64,000 nucleotides of DNA from Chitinophaga sancti (GTDB taxonomy: Bacteria; Bacteroidota; Bacteroidia; Chitinophagales; Chitinophagaceae), in NCBI RefSeq assembly GCF_034087045.1, contig NZ_CP139247.1:7900001-7964000 (forward strand), given 5' to 3'. The translations under genes and the position numbers were made by a program. Positions within the stretch are counted from its first letter, which is position 1, and the number at the start of each line of letters is the position of its first letter. This document shows, one piece after another, positions 53,138-63,011 of this stretch. The notes below the pieces were generated by a model. It saw nothing but the letters and a program-made list of their open reading frames with translations, did no database searches and was not told the DNA's origin.

Positions 53138-54412
53138 TTATTCATATCGGAGTGCAATAATAGGGTCGAGTTTAGAAGCCTTGATAGCAGGGAATATACC
53201 TGCCATCAGACCAACGCCGGCACACAGGCTGATACCCATAAAGATCCAGAACCAGGGTATCACAAAACTTGTATGCAATAGCAATGATACCACGTTGCCT
53301 ACCAGCATACCCAGCAACACCCCTAAGGCGCCACCCAGTACACTGATGATGATTGACTCATATACAAACTGCCTGCGAATCACCTGTCGCGTAGCACCCA
53401 GTGCTTTGTTCACACCAATCTCACGTGTGCGCTCTGCAACAGATACCAGCATAATATTCGTCAATCCAATCGCAGAACCGAACAGGGTAATGACCCCTAT
53501 GATAGCAGCGGCAATGGCCACAAAGCCAAGGCTGTTAAACAACATTTCACCTATACTGTCACTCTTGCTGATATAAAAATTCTCTTCTTCATTCAGATGC
53601 AGGTGCCTCACTATTCGGAATAAGCCGGTAGCCTCTCCCACAGCGGCATCCATTCGGTTTATATCTTTCACTGACACGCCTATATTATAGGTCATCGTGT
53701 TACCTCCATATACTCTTCTCGTGTTCGTCACAGTGGTAATCACTACTTTGTCAGCACTCATAAAACCACTGTTCCCTTTTGGTTCCAGCAACCCTATCAC
53801 TCTGTAACGTACATTGCCCACACGGATATTGCTGTTAATCACATTTTTCATTCCGTCTCCATACAGTTTCTTTGCTACATCGGTTCCCAATATAGCGACA
53901 TTCCGCCCGGTTTCCATATCTAATTGATTAAAGTTTCTGCCCTCTTTCAATTTATAATTGGAAAACTCCAGGTAATTTTCATCTCCGCCTAATACCTGTA
54001 CATTTGGATTGGTCTTGCTTTCTCCCTTGTAAATGGTAGCTGCACCACTGGCTGTAACAGATACGCTCACGGTGGAGGGGAATGAAAAACGGCGCTTGAA
54101 ATCTTTCGCTTCCTCCCATGTAATAGGGATATTGCTATTCGATGTTTTTACCTTCTTTTTCTTCTTGTCACTCTTCTTTGCATCCGGGCCTCCCCCCATG
54201 AAAATACGCAACGCCCTGTTCTGAATAGAGAAACTGTTCGCCCCCATACTGGCAAAGTTGGAGTAGATACTGTTCTTCATACTTTCAGTAGCAGTCAGAA
54301 TGCCCACCAGGGCCATAATTCCAAATGCGATGATGGAAATAGTAAGCCCTGCGCGTAATCTATTCGCGCTGACAGAACGGTAGGCGAGGGAAAATATGTC
54401 ACGGAATTGCAT
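53138..54412 (-). CDS. MacB-like ABC transporter permease (FtsX domain)
   Basis: 424 residues: N-terminal membrane helix (LRAGLTISIIAFGIMALVGI), a periplasmic MacB-type core domain, and three C-terminal helices of the FtsX domain with GLTNIMLVSVAERTREIGVNKALGA, the coupling-helix motif. A lysine-rich stretch (KKSDKKKKKVK) interrupts the periplasmic part. No ATPase gene is adjacent, so its partner must be elsewhere. It ends 37 bases upstream of gntP on the same strand and may be read into that operon. Confidence 0.88.
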   Translation of the reverse strand: MQFRDIFSLAYRSVSANRLRAGLTISIIAFGIMALVGILTATESMKNSIYSNFASMGANSFSIQNRALRIFMGGGPDAKKSDKKKKKVKTSNSNIPITWEEAKDFKRRFSFPSTVSVSVTASGAATIYKGESKTNPNVQVLGGDENYLEFSNYKLKEGRNFNQLDMETGRNVAILGTDVAKKLYGDGMKNVINSNIRVGNVRYRVIGLLEPKGNSGFMSADKVVITTVTNTRRVYGGNTMTYNIGVSVKDINRMDAAVGEATGLFRIVRHLHLNEEENFYISKSDSIGEMLFNSLGFVAIAAAIIGVITLFGSAIGLTNIMLVSVAERTREIGVNKALGATRQVIRRQFVYESIIISVLGGALGVLLGMLVGNVVSLLLHTSFVIPWFWIFMGISLCAGVGLMAGIFPAIKASKLDPIIALRYE

Positions 54413-54459
54413 GATTTAAAGATAATGAAAAACATTTTTCCGCTATTTTTATTATATAA

Positions 54460-55461
54460 ATGGCGAACCCTCCTACTATAAAAGAAATGGCAGAAAAACT
54501 GCACCTGGCAAAGTCCACGGTTTCAAGGGCCTTGCATGACCATCCCAGCATCGGGTTGCGTACCCGGATGAAGGTACAGGAGCTGGCCCGGGCACTCAAT
54601 TACGAACCGAACCAGACTGCCATTCATTTTCAGCAGAAAAAGACCTTTACTATAGGGATTGTGTTACCAGAACTATCAGAGGCATTTTTCTCTGCAGCCA
54701 TTAGCGGGATTGAAGATGCTGCAAATCAACATAATTACATGGTGCTGCTGGGGCAGTCGCATGATGATGCTGCCAGAGAGAAAAAGATTGTGGAAATTAT
54801 GAAGAATCACCGGGTAGATGGACTGATTGTTTCGCTGGCGAAAAATACCGGGGATTATGCACATTTTGAAGCACTGGAAAAGTTCAATATTCCGGTGGTA
54901 TTTTTCGATCGTATTCCGGACAAAAAAGACATTCATTATGTAGCCTGTAATATGGAATCAGGTACCCTCCAGGCAGTCTCTCTTTTACTCGAAAAAGGAC
55001 ATCGTGTGATCGGGATGATCAATGGCCCGGAACAATTAGTCGCTACCCCCCAGCGTGAAGCAGGTTTTAAACAGGCGTTGCAGAAAAAAAGATTAAAATT
55101 CGATGCGAGCCTCATCGTCCATTCCGATCTCACAAAAGAAGGAACACGTGCCGCCATGCAGCAGCTTTTATCAAATAAAAGGAAAGTAACAGCGATTGTT
55201 ACCTTCAATGATTATGTGGCCCAGGATGCGGTGCAATATGCATTGGAGCAGGGAATAAAAGTGAATAAAGACCTCACGTTTGTGAGTTATGCAAATCTAC
55301 CTTTGAGCAGTTATATGGCGTTTCCACCCATAGCTTCTGTAGAGCAGTATCCTTATGAGCAGGGGTTTAAGGCGACGGAAATATTGCTCTCTTTATTAAA
55401 CAATAAGGAACACATAAAATATCACCATATCGTCATCGATTCCCGGCTCATAGTGAGATAA
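54460..55461 (+). CDS. LacI family transcriptional regulator
   Basis: 333 residues. The N-terminal LacI helix-turn-helix (TIKEMAEKLHLAKSTVSRAL) is followed by the hinge and a periplasmic-binding-type sensor domain (IGIVLPELSEAFFS and VDGLIVSLAK). Such regulators bind palindromic operators with a central CG. A fitting palindrome lies at 55558, before the next gene. The regulator is divergent from the MacB-like permease. Confidence 0.92.
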   Translation: MANPPTIKEMAEKLHLAKSTVSRALHDHPSIGLRTRMKVQELARALNYEPNQTAIHFQQKKTFTIGIVLPELSEAFFSAAISGIEDAANQHNYMVLLGQSHDDAAREKKIVEIMKNHRVDGLIVSLAKNTGDYAHFEALEKFNIPVVFFDRIPDKKDIHYVACNMESGTLQAVSLLLEKGHRVIGMINGPEQLVATPQREAGFKQALQKKRLKFDASLIVHSDLTKEGTRAAMQQLLSNKRKVTAIVTFNDYVAQDAVQYALEQGIKVNKDLTFVSYANLPLSSYMAFPPIASVEQYPYEQGFKATEILLSLLNNKEHIKYHHIVIDSRLIVR

Positions 55462-55557
55462 ATTTTCATACCCAGCCGGCCGCAGGCCCCTCAAAAACCG
55501 TGGGGCATTGCCGATGGTAAAAGCCCAGGAGGTTTGCGACCACCCGGGTAAAAATTC

Positions 55558-55573
55558 ACGCAACCGTTTGCGC
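55558..55573. promoter_or_regulatory. Candidate LacI-family operator
   Basis: ACGCAACCGTTTGCGC, with exact 5-bp arms CGCAA and TTGCG around CCGT. It closely resembles the operators of PurR/CcpA-like LacI proteins (consensus around CGCAAACGTTTGCG). It lies 97 bases after the lacI stop codon and 52 before the kinase-like gene. Confidence 0.6.
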
Positions 55574-55596
55574 AATCTTTCTATCAATCTTTCCCT

Positions 55597-55604
55597 TAAG
55601 TTTG
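55597..55604 (+). promoter_or_regulatory. Candidate -7 promoter box of the kinase-like gene
   Basis: TAAGTTTG (TAnnTTTG) 20 bases before the ATG at 55625. The candidate operator lies immediately upstream of where the -33 box should be, in a position to block polymerase. Confidence 0.45.
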
Positions 55605-55624
55605 AAATTATCAATCAAAATATC

Positions 55625-56689
55625 ATGCAGGCTTCGATACTGGCAGCTTACGGAATAGTGGCAGATGAATGTACTATCCAGCCTTTTGGCAGCGGACTTA
55701 TCAACACCACCTGGAAAGTCGTCCACGGCAATAAGTCTTACATCTTACAACGCATCAACCACCAGGTCTTCAAACAACCAAAGGTGATCGCAAACAACAT
55801 CCGCTACATCGGCCAGTACCTGCACCAACATTCACCGGAATACTTCTTTGTACAACCCGTGAATACAACAGATGATCAGGGACTGGTAATAACCGAAAAC
55901 GGTGAATACTTCCGCCTGCAACCCTTCGTAACCGACTCCCGTAGTTACGACGTAGTAGACGATGAACAACTGGCCTACGAAGCCGCAAAACAGTTTGGAA
56001 GGTTCACCCGCTTATTAGCTGGTATCGACACGAATAAGATCGGCTATAGTTTACCTGATTTCCACAACCTCACCCTCAGATATCAACAATTTGAGGATGC
56101 GTTGAAAAATGGCAACAAAGAGCGGATAGCCGCATCTGAAGAATTAATATTCAGAATCAGGCAATACGCTTATCTCACAGATACCTTCGAAGCCATCAAG
56201 CAGAATCCTGCATTCAAAATCAGGGTCATGCACCATGATACAAAGATCAACAATGTACTCTTCGATAATACTGGAAATGGCATCTGTGTAATCGACCTGG
56301 ACACCGTAATGCCCGGATACTTCATCAGTGACTTCGGCGATATGATGAGAACGTACTTATCACCTGCAAATGAGGAGGAAAAAGACTTCAGTAAGGTACA
56401 GGCCCGGAAGTCCTTCTTTAAAGCGATTGTAAGCGGTTATCTGAGCGAATTGAAAGAAGAACTAAGTCCTGATGAAATCCATCACCTGGTATACGCAGGC
56501 CAATTCATGGTCTACATGCAGGCCATCCGTTTCTTAGCAGATTATTTAAATAATGATATTTATTACGGCGCTAAATACGAACTACACAACTATGTAAGAG
56601 CAGGCAATCAGCTGGCTTTATTAGATCGTATCAGCGAGCAGGAAAGCACCTTTTTTAAAGCGATCACTACACCAGATCGCGTCGTTTGA
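55625..56689 (+). CDS. Phosphotransferase (APH/choline kinase fold), N-acetylhexosamine kinase-like
   Basis: 354 residues from the ATG at 55625; the frame is open to 55508, but the family starts here. Kinase features: FGSGLINTTWKV nucleotide loop, VMHHDTKINNVLFD (H-x-D-x4-N catalytic loop) and VIDLDTVMPG for the metal-binding aspartate. Bacteroidota members next to sugar regulators include N-acetylhexosamine 1-kinases, which this resembles. The LacI gene upstream supports a sugar substrate. Confidence 0.8.
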   Translation: MQASILAAYGIVADECTIQPFGSGLINTTWKVVHGNKSYILQRINHQVFKQPKVIANNIRYIGQYLHQHSPEYFFVQPVNTTDDQGLVITENGEYFRLQPFVTDSRSYDVVDDEQLAYEAAKQFGRFTRLLAGIDTNKIGYSLPDFHNLTLRYQQFEDALKNGNKERIAASEELIFRIRQYAYLTDTFEAIKQNPAFKIRVMHHDTKINNVLFDNTGNGICVIDLDTVMPGYFISDFGDMMRTYLSPANEEEKDFSKVQARKSFFKAIVSGYLSELKEELSPDEIHHLVYAGQFMVYMQAIRFLADYLNNDIYYGAKYELHNYVRAGNQLALLDRISEQESTFFKAITTPDRVV

Positions 56690-56711
56690 AAAGCAGCACC
56701 ATTTAAAAACA

Positions 56712-56738
56712 AAAATGCCGGCATGTAGCCGGCATTTT
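56712..56738. terminator. Bidirectional terminator between kinase-like gene and nuoN
   Basis: Perfect 11-bp arms AAAATGCCGGC (56712-56722) and complement (56728-56738), loop of five, T-rich DNA on both outer sides. Closes the convergent kinase-like gene and nuo operon. Confidence 0.9.
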
Positions 56739-56759
56739 CTATTTAAGATTGAATCTTTT

Positions 56760-58130
56760 TTATACAAATTGTAACAGCAATCCAGGGAACACACCCAACA
56801 GTATCACTATCGCAGCTGTCAACACCAGCAAAAATTTAAATCTGCCACTCATTTCCTCAACACCCGGCTCACCAGATTTAAAGTACATCGCCATGATCAC
56901 CCTGAAGTAATAATACACACTGATTGCAGCACATATCACCGCTATAATCACCAGCCACAAAAGATTACCTTCCTGTACCGCCGCTGTCAACACATAGTAT
57001 TTCGCAAAGAAACCTGCAGTCAGTGGAATACCAGCCAATGATAACAAACAGATCGTAGTTACCGCAGCCACCAAAGGCTCCTTCTTCGCCAATCCGTTAA
57101 AGCCATCGAAAGTATAATCCATCATCTTAATCAACACTGCAAAGATGCCGATTGTAGCTACAGAGTAAGCTGCTGCATACAGGATAATACCTTTCACAGC
57201 AAAGTCACTGAACGCAATCACTGACAGCAACATAAAACCTGCCTGCGCAATACTTGAATACGCCAGCATACGTTTTACACTCTGCTGGAATACTGCTGTA
57301 AAGTTACCAATGATCAGCGTAGCAGCCGTTACCAGTGCCAGCAGCAACTGCCAGTCTTTACTGATCGTGCCTGTAAACGCACCATGAAACAAACGGATAA
57401 ATGCAATAAAGCTACCCGCCTTCACCACAGTGGCCATGAAAGATGTAAATACTGAAGGCGAACCATCATACACATCCGGTGTCCAGAAGTGGAAAGGCGC
57501 TGCAGAAACTTTGAATGACAATGCAAATGCAACCAGTATCACACCACACAATGCAAGCGGACTAGCCGCACCATCTCCCAACCCCAGCTCACTGATCAAA
57601 AATGAACCAGATGCACCATAAATCAATGTAATACCCATCAGCAAAATACCTGTGGAGAAAGAACCCATCAGGAAGTACTTCAGCGAAGCTTCACTACTCT
57701 TAGGACTCTTTTTATCACTACCAGCCAGGATGTACTGAGGAATAGAAATGATTTCTATAGCCAGGAAAAGCATTAATAAACTGCTGAACGAAGACGCCAG
57801 CGTAATACCCGACAGGATGAAAAATACCAGCGCAAAGTAATCAGACACATGTTCCCCTACTTTTTCAAAAGCACTGCCTGACAGCATAAAGTACAATAAC
57901 GTAGCTCCAAAAGCCACCGCATTGAACAATACACTGAAACTGCTCACAGTGATCATACCATACAGAGTGCGGCTCCCCCCCTGTAATGTGCACAATTCCG
58001 CCAGGTTCGCTGCAAAGCAAATCAGCAACGCCACAATGGCAACAAATTTAATGGACTGCTTATTTTTCACGAAAAGCCCCGCAAACATCATCAAAACGCC
58101 CGATAAAGCAGTAGATATTAATGCATTCAT
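56760..58130 (-). CDS. nuoN: NADH-quinone oxidoreductase subunit N
   Basis: Antiporter-like membrane subunit of respiratory complex I. 456 residues, about 14 hydrophobic segments, with the conserved core (KVSAAPFHFWTPDVYDGSP, MLAYSSIAQAGFML and GIPLTAGFFAKYYV). The lysine in KVSAAPFHFW and the glutamate in FLAIEIISIPQY match the proton-path residues of the family. Last gene of the nuo operon, 27 bases after nuoM. Confidence 0.95.
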   Translation of the reverse strand: MNALISTALSGVLMMFAGLFVKNKQSIKFVAIVALLICFAANLAELCTLQGGSRTLYGMITVSSFSVLFNAVAFGATLLYFMLSGSAFEKVGEHVSDYFALVFFILSGITLASSFSSLLMLFLAIEIISIPQYILAGSDKKSPKSSEASLKYFLMGSFSTGILLMGITLIYGASGSFLISELGLGDGAASPLALCGVILVAFALSFKVSAAPFHFWTPDVYDGSPSVFTSFMATVVKAGSFIAFIRLFHGAFTGTISKDWQLLLALVTAATLIIGNFTAVFQQSVKRMLAYSSIAQAGFMLLSVIAFSDFAVKGIILYAAAYSVATIGIFAVLIKMMDYTFDGFNGLAKKEPLVAAVTTICLLSLAGIPLTAGFFAKYYVLTAAVQEGNLLWLVIIAVICAAISVYYYFRVIMAMYFKSGEPGVEEMSGRFKFLLVLTAAIVILLGVFPGLLLQFV

Positions 58131-58157
58131 ATTCCTGTGTTACGAAAGAACAACTTT

Positions 58158-59594
58158 TTAATAAACCTTATTAACCAATTCAGTAGTGCTCTGAACCAAC
58201 TCCAGCATAGGCTTTGGATATACGCCCAGTACCAGGATGATCGCTACTATCACACTCAACGCCAGCATTTCATTACCACGCAGATCAGTAGTAGTTTCTG
58301 TCAGCTGATTAGGCTGGCCAAAGATCACTTTCTGTACCATGTTCAGTGTGTACACCGCACCCAGGATCACTCCCAGACCAGCTACTGCCATGAACCATGG
58401 ATTATATTGATAGAGACCGCTGAACATCAGGAACTCCCCGATGAAACCATTGGTCAGTGGCAATGCAATATTTGCAAAACTGATAATCACCAGGAAGGTA
58501 GCCATGCGGGGTGCATAAGCAGCAATACCGCCCAACTCATTCAGTGACTTCACTTTCAAACGATCCTGGATAATCTCAACGATGATCCACAAACCAATGA
58601 TATTGATACCGTGGTTAAAGAACTGTACCAGCACACCCTGTAAACTCTGCTCGTTATTCGCAAAGATCGCGGCACTCATCAACCCGATGTGGGCAATAGA
58701 TGAATAAGCGATCAGACGTTTGAAATCAGATTGAACAATGGCAATGCAGGAAGCATATACAATACCGATGATAGATAATACAATCGCAACATCAGACCAT
58801 ACATAAGCACCTTGTGGTAATACCGGCAGTAACCAGCGAATCACGCCAAACAGACCCATTTTCACCATGATACCTGACAGTACCATTGTAACAGGAGTTG
58901 GAGATTGCTCGTAAGTATCCGGCTGCCATGTGTGGAAAGGGAAGATCGGCATCTTGATAGCAAAAGCTACAAAGAACAACCAGAACAACCAGGACTGTGT
59001 CTCTTTAGGTAAAGCCGCTGTTGTGAAACTTGCATAACTAAAGGAGTGATCCGGCGTTTGCAGATAGATATAGATAATACCGATCAGCATGAGCAGGGAA
59101 CCTGCAAAAGTGTATACAAAAAACTTGAAGGTAACAGGGATCCTCTTTTCGCCTCCCCACAGTGAGCAGAGGAAGTATACAGGAATCAGCGCCAGTTCCC
59201 AGAAGAAGTAGAACAACATAGCATCATAGGCAGTAAATACACCCATGAGACCTGCCTGCGATAACAGCATCAGTGCATAGAAGCTGTTAGCACGGTCATA
59301 CTCCCTTTTATTGATAACAATAAAGATCAGTACAAATGAAATAGAAGTGAGCAGGCTAAGCATCATGCCCATACCATCCAATCCTACACTAAACGTAGCG
59401 CCCAGTTGTGGTATCCAGTTGCAGCTGTGGCTGAGGCTTTCAGGTGCAGACCTGAACTGAAACAGCGCGGCAATAGTGACCGCCAGCGATGCCAGAGATG
59501 ATATCAAACCCACCGTTTTGGGGCCTGATCCCTTCAGGCCAAACGTAAGAAGGCCCGCCACCAAAGGAATCAAAATGAGTAATACTGTCAACAT
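58158..59594 (-). CDS. nuoM: NADH-quinone oxidoreductase subunit M
   Basis: Second antiporter-like subunit, 478 residues. FFWELALIPVYFLCSLWGG, AIKMPIFPFHTWQPDTYEQSP, LIAYSSIAHIGLM and LPLTNGFIGEF are typical of NuoM/ND4; it includes the functional glutamate and lysine. 45 bases separate it from nuoL. Confidence 0.95.
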   Translation of the reverse strand: MLTVLLILIPLVAGLLTFGLKGSGPKTVGLISSLASLAVTIAALFQFRSAPESLSHSCNWIPQLGATFSVGLDGMGMMLSLLTSISFVLIFIVINKREYDRANSFYALMLLSQAGLMGVFTAYDAMLFYFFWELALIPVYFLCSLWGGEKRIPVTFKFFVYTFAGSLLMLIGIIYIYLQTPDHSFSYASFTTAALPKETQSWLFWLFFVAFAIKMPIFPFHTWQPDTYEQSPTPVTMVLSGIMVKMGLFGVIRWLLPVLPQGAYVWSDVAIVLSIIGIVYASCIAIVQSDFKRLIAYSSIAHIGLMSAAIFANNEQSLQGVLVQFFNHGINIIGLWIIVEIIQDRLKVKSLNELGGIAAYAPRMATFLVIISFANIALPLTNGFIGEFLMFSGLYQYNPWFMAVAGLGVILGAVYTLNMVQKVIFGQPNQLTETTTDLRGNEMLALSVIVAIILVLGVYPKPMLELVQSTTELVNKVY

Positions 59595-59639
59595 AATTTT
59601 ATCTAAACTTGTCCTTTTTGAATGATGATGCAGGTAATA

Positions 59640-61541
59640 TTATCGAACCAGGAACCCGATTACAAATAATAATACCATCCCTATAACCATGGCAAATATG
59701 TAAAAACCTACCTGCCCGCTCTGAAGCAACCTTACCTGTTGACTACTCCACTGAACACCACGGCCTACACCGTTCACCAATCTGTCAATACCTGAACGCT
59801 CAATCGCTTCTTCAAAGAAACGGCTCAGCATACCCAGGGGCTTTACTATGATAGCATCGTAAATCTCGTCTACATACCATTTGTTCTCCAGTACTTTCGC
59901 AATACCAGTACGTGGTTCACCATTGTCGGTGAAGTCGCGGTACCAGTTGCGCGCCAGGAAAATAGTGATGATTACCAGCACAGAGCTCAGTGCCATCAGC
60001 AACCATTCAGTGCTGTGTGCCATTTCATGCAGTTCTACCTTTTCTACAGATGCAGCAAAGATAGGATGCAGGTAATGCTCTAACAGGTTAGGTGCACCAA
60101 ATACTGCTGGTAAACCTACATAACCACCAATCACAGACAGGATAGCCAATACAATCAGCGGGAACGTCATTGCGCCCGGACTTTCGTGCAGGTGATGCTC
60201 CTGTTCGTGTGTACCGCGGAACTTACCACAGAATGTGATGTAGTACAAACGGAACATATAGAACGCCGTCATCAATGCTGTCAGCAAACCTACTACATAC
60301 AGCAGTTTGTTGGCAGCAAAGGTGTGGGATAAAATTTCATCTTTTGAGAAGAAGCCAGACAAACCTGGGATACCTGAAATAGCCAGACAACCGATCAGGA
60401 AAGTGGCATTCGTAACAGGCATGTATTTTTTCAAACCACCCATCTTACGAATGTCCTGCTCACCACCCATTGCGTGGATCACAGAACCTGAACCAAGGAA
60501 CAACAGCGCCTTGAAGAATGCGTGTGTCATTACGTGGAATACCGCAGTAGTATAAGCACCTACACCAAGAGCGAGGAACATATAACCTAACTGAGATACA
60601 GTAGAGTAAGCCAGTACTTTCTTGATATCATCCTGCTTCAGTGCAATTGAAGCCGCCAGCACCGCTGTAACCAGGCCGATGATAGCTACTACGTGTTGCA
60701 CACATGGCGCAAGTGTATAAAGAATGTTGCTGCGTGCAATCATATAGATACCCGCTGTCACCATCGTTGCAGCATGGATCAGGGCAGATACCGGGGTTGG
60801 ACCCGCCATCGCATCAGGCAACCAGGTGTACAAAGGTACCTGTGCTGATTTACCCATCGCACCTACAAAGAAGAGGATCGCAATTGCAGCGAGGGTACTA
60901 TCACCCTTTGCTACACCCGCAATTTGTGGGAGTACTTCAGCATAATTTACACTACCAAAGTGAACGATCATCAGGAACATACCCAGCAGAAACCCAAGGT
61001 CACCAATGCGGTTCATAACGAAAGCCTTCTTGGCAGCGTTGTTGTAATTAGTATTCTTATACCAGAAGCCGATCAGGAGGTAAGAACAAAGTCCTACACC
61101 TTCCCAGCCTATGAACATCATCACGTAGTTGGCGCCTAATACAAGGATCAACATAGAGAATACGAACAGGTTCAGGTATGCGAAATAACGCGCAAACCCT
61201 TCGCTGGTCTCATCGTGCATGTAAGAAGTAGAGTAAATATGAATCAGAGAACCTACGCCTGTAATGATCAGGAGAAACAGTGAACTTAACTGATCTACCT
61301 GAAAGGCAAATGGAATATGCAGGCTGCCTGCAGAAATGAAATCAAACAATTGTACGGTTACCGCCTGAAAACCCGGGGTACGTACTTCCAGGAACATCAG
61401 CAAACTAATCACAAAAGCCGCCAGTATAGATCCGCTCCCAACGATACCTGCCAGTGATTTGGAGAGGTATCTTCTTCCCAATCCATTCACCAGAAATCCT
61501 AATAGTGGTAATAATGGTACCAGCCAAACTAGATTAATCAT
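59640..61541 (-). CDS. nuoL: NADH-quinone oxidoreductase subunit L
   Basis: Largest antiporter-like subunit, 633 residues, with the long C-terminal lateral helix. Key motifs: MFIGWEGVGLCSYLLIGFWY, AQVPLYTWLPDAMAGPTPVSALIHAATMV (metal-free proton path), VLAYSTVSQLGYM and GIPGLSGFFSKDEIL. Complete. Confidence 0.95.
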   Translation of the reverse strand: MINLVWLVPLLPLLGFLVNGLGRRYLSKSLAGIVGSGSILAAFVISLLMFLEVRTPGFQAVTVQLFDFISAGSLHIPFAFQVDQLSSLFLLIITGVGSLIHIYSTSYMHDETSEGFARYFAYLNLFVFSMLILVLGANYVMMFIGWEGVGLCSYLLIGFWYKNTNYNNAAKKAFVMNRIGDLGFLLGMFLMIVHFGSVNYAEVLPQIAGVAKGDSTLAAIAILFFVGAMGKSAQVPLYTWLPDAMAGPTPVSALIHAATMVTAGIYMIARSNILYTLAPCVQHVVAIIGLVTAVLAASIALKQDDIKKVLAYSTVSQLGYMFLALGVGAYTTAVFHVMTHAFFKALLFLGSGSVIHAMGGEQDIRKMGGLKKYMPVTNATFLIGCLAISGIPGLSGFFSKDEILSHTFAANKLLYVVGLLTALMTAFYMFRLYYITFCGKFRGTHEQEHHLHESPGAMTFPLIVLAILSVIGGYVGLPAVFGAPNLLEHYLHPIFAASVEKVELHEMAHSTEWLLMALSSVLVIITIFLARNWYRDFTDNGEPRTGIAKVLENKWYVDEIYDAIIVKPLGMLSRFFEEAIERSGIDRLVNGVGRGVQWSSQQVRLLQSGQVGFYIFAMVIGMVLLFVIGFLVR

Positions 61542-61587
61542 CTATCAAATACGAATTACGATTTACAAATTACGGTTTGCCTTATGG

Positions 61588-61905
61588 TTAATTCTTCAGA
61601 CGGTTCATGATATTCACATCTACTGACTGTGAATTCCTGTATACCATAACGATGATAGCGAGACCAACAGCAACTTCTGCCGCCGCCACGACCATGATGA
61701 AAAACACAAAGATCTGGGCTCCGGCCGCATCTACTCTACCCGCATCTGCCCACATTTTAGAAAACGCCACTAACAAAAGGTTCACAGCATTCAGCATCAA
61801 CTCTACACACATGAAGATGATGATAGCATTTCTGCGCATCAATACCCCCATCACCCCGATACAAAAGAGCGCAATGCTTAAAAAGATATAATATTGAACC
61901 GGCAT
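61588..61905 (-). CDS. nuoK: NADH-quinone oxidoreductase subunit K
   Basis: 105 residues, three membrane helices. The glutamates of helix 2 ([11 protein letters not shown]) and helix 3 ([11 protein letters not shown]) are present, as required for proton transfer. Starts 22 bases after nuoJ. Confidence 0.95.
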   Translation of the reverse strand: MPVQYYIFLSIALFCIGVMGVLMRRNAIIIFMCVELMLNAVNLLLVAFSKMWADAGRVDAAGAQIFVFFIMVVAAAEVAVGLAIIVMVYRNSQSVDVNIMNRLKN

Positions 61906-61927
61906 AAAAATGAATTACAGATTACGA

Positions 61928-62431
61928 TTAATGTTCTTTCTTACCAATCACGACTGCACCGACCATGGCGCTCAAAAACAGAATGCTGCTCACTTCGAAA
62001 GGAACAACATATGATTTGAATAAAGTCTGACCAAGATTAGCGATCAAACCAATATTGTTAGATTCCGGTGTTAATGATGGCAGGCTTGCTTCACGCAGCG
62101 CAGCCAGCAGTACCACCAGCAGTGCCCCCCCACTGATCGCACCTGCATACTTAAGCCAGTTCCGCTTTTGCGGCTCTCCCTCTGCATTCAGGTTCATCAG
62201 CATGATCACGAACAGGAACAATACCATGATCGCACCCGCATATACAATGATGTGCACCACCGCCAGAAACTGTGCATTCAGCATCACGTAATGGCCGGCT
62301 ATGGTAAAAAATGTAAGGATCAGGCAAAGGACGCTTGTAACGGGACTCTTACTAAACACCACGCCCAGCGCAGTGATCAGTGAAATAATAGAGAGTATCC
62401 CGAAAACGACTTGTTGTAAATTCATTCCCAT
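61928..62431 (-). CDS. nuoJ: NADH-quinone oxidoreductase subunit J
   Basis: 167 residues, five hydrophobic helices. The motif IIVYAGAIMVLFLFVIMLMNL (helix 3, with the pi-bulge region) is diagnostic. Sits between nuoI and nuoK as usual. Confidence 0.95.
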   Translation of the reverse strand: MGMNLQQVVFGILSIISLITALGVVFSKSPVTSVLCLILTFFTIAGHYVMLNAQFLAVVHIIVYAGAIMVLFLFVIMLMNLNAEGEPQKRNWLKYAGAISGGALLVVLLAALREASLPSLTPESNNIGLIANLGQTLFKSYVVPFEVSSILFLSAMVGAVVIGKKEH

Positions 62432-62461
62432 TGCTATATTGTCTGATTGTTGTGTTTGGAA

Positions 62462-62971
62462 TTATGCATTTTTCTGCTCTCCTGGCAATGGAATCAACAG
62501 ATCCTGCTTGCCATAGATGAAACCTTCACGTTTGTAATGTGCTGGTGCAAATGTTTCGGAGAGATAAATCGCATCCTTAGGACAGGCTTCTTCACAAAAA
62601 CCACAGAAGATGCAACGGAGCATGTTAATCTCATAACGTGCTGCATATTTTTCTTCACGGTACAGATGCTCTTCACCTGATTTCCTTTCAGCAGCTTCCA
62701 TTGTAATAGCCTCCGCAGGACAAGCTACCGCACACAGACCACAGGCTGTACAGTTTTCACGTCCTTCAGCATCCCTGTTCAGAATGTGAAGACCACGGAA
62801 TACCGGGCTGAATTCACGTTTTTCTTCAGGATAACTTACCGTTGGTTTTTTCTGGAATATATGCTTGAAAGTGATAACCATTCCCTTTGCAATAGCCGGC
62901 AGGTACATCCTCTCCAACATGTTCATCGGTCTGCGATCTACCGGTTTTGCCCTGTTCGTTAAAGTTTGCAT
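62462..62971 (-). CDS. nuoI: NADH-quinone oxidoreductase subunit I
   Basis: Peripheral-arm subunit with two 4Fe-4S clusters (N6a/N6b). Both ferredoxin motifs are complete: CTACGLCAVACPAEAI and CIFCGFCEEACPKDAI. 169 residues, with a short N-terminal helix that docks on the membrane arm. Follows nuoH by 40 bases. Confidence 0.96.
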   Translation of the reverse strand: MQTLTNRAKPVDRRPMNMLERMYLPAIAKGMVITFKHIFQKKPTVSYPEEKREFSPVFRGLHILNRDAEGRENCTACGLCAVACPAEAITMEAAERKSGEEHLYREEKYAARYEINMLRCIFCGFCEEACPKDAIYLSETFAPAHYKREGFIYGKQDLLIPLPGEQKNA

Positions 62972-63011
62972 GATTAATAATGCGATTAAATAAGTTTACA
63001 ATTTCGTTCTC

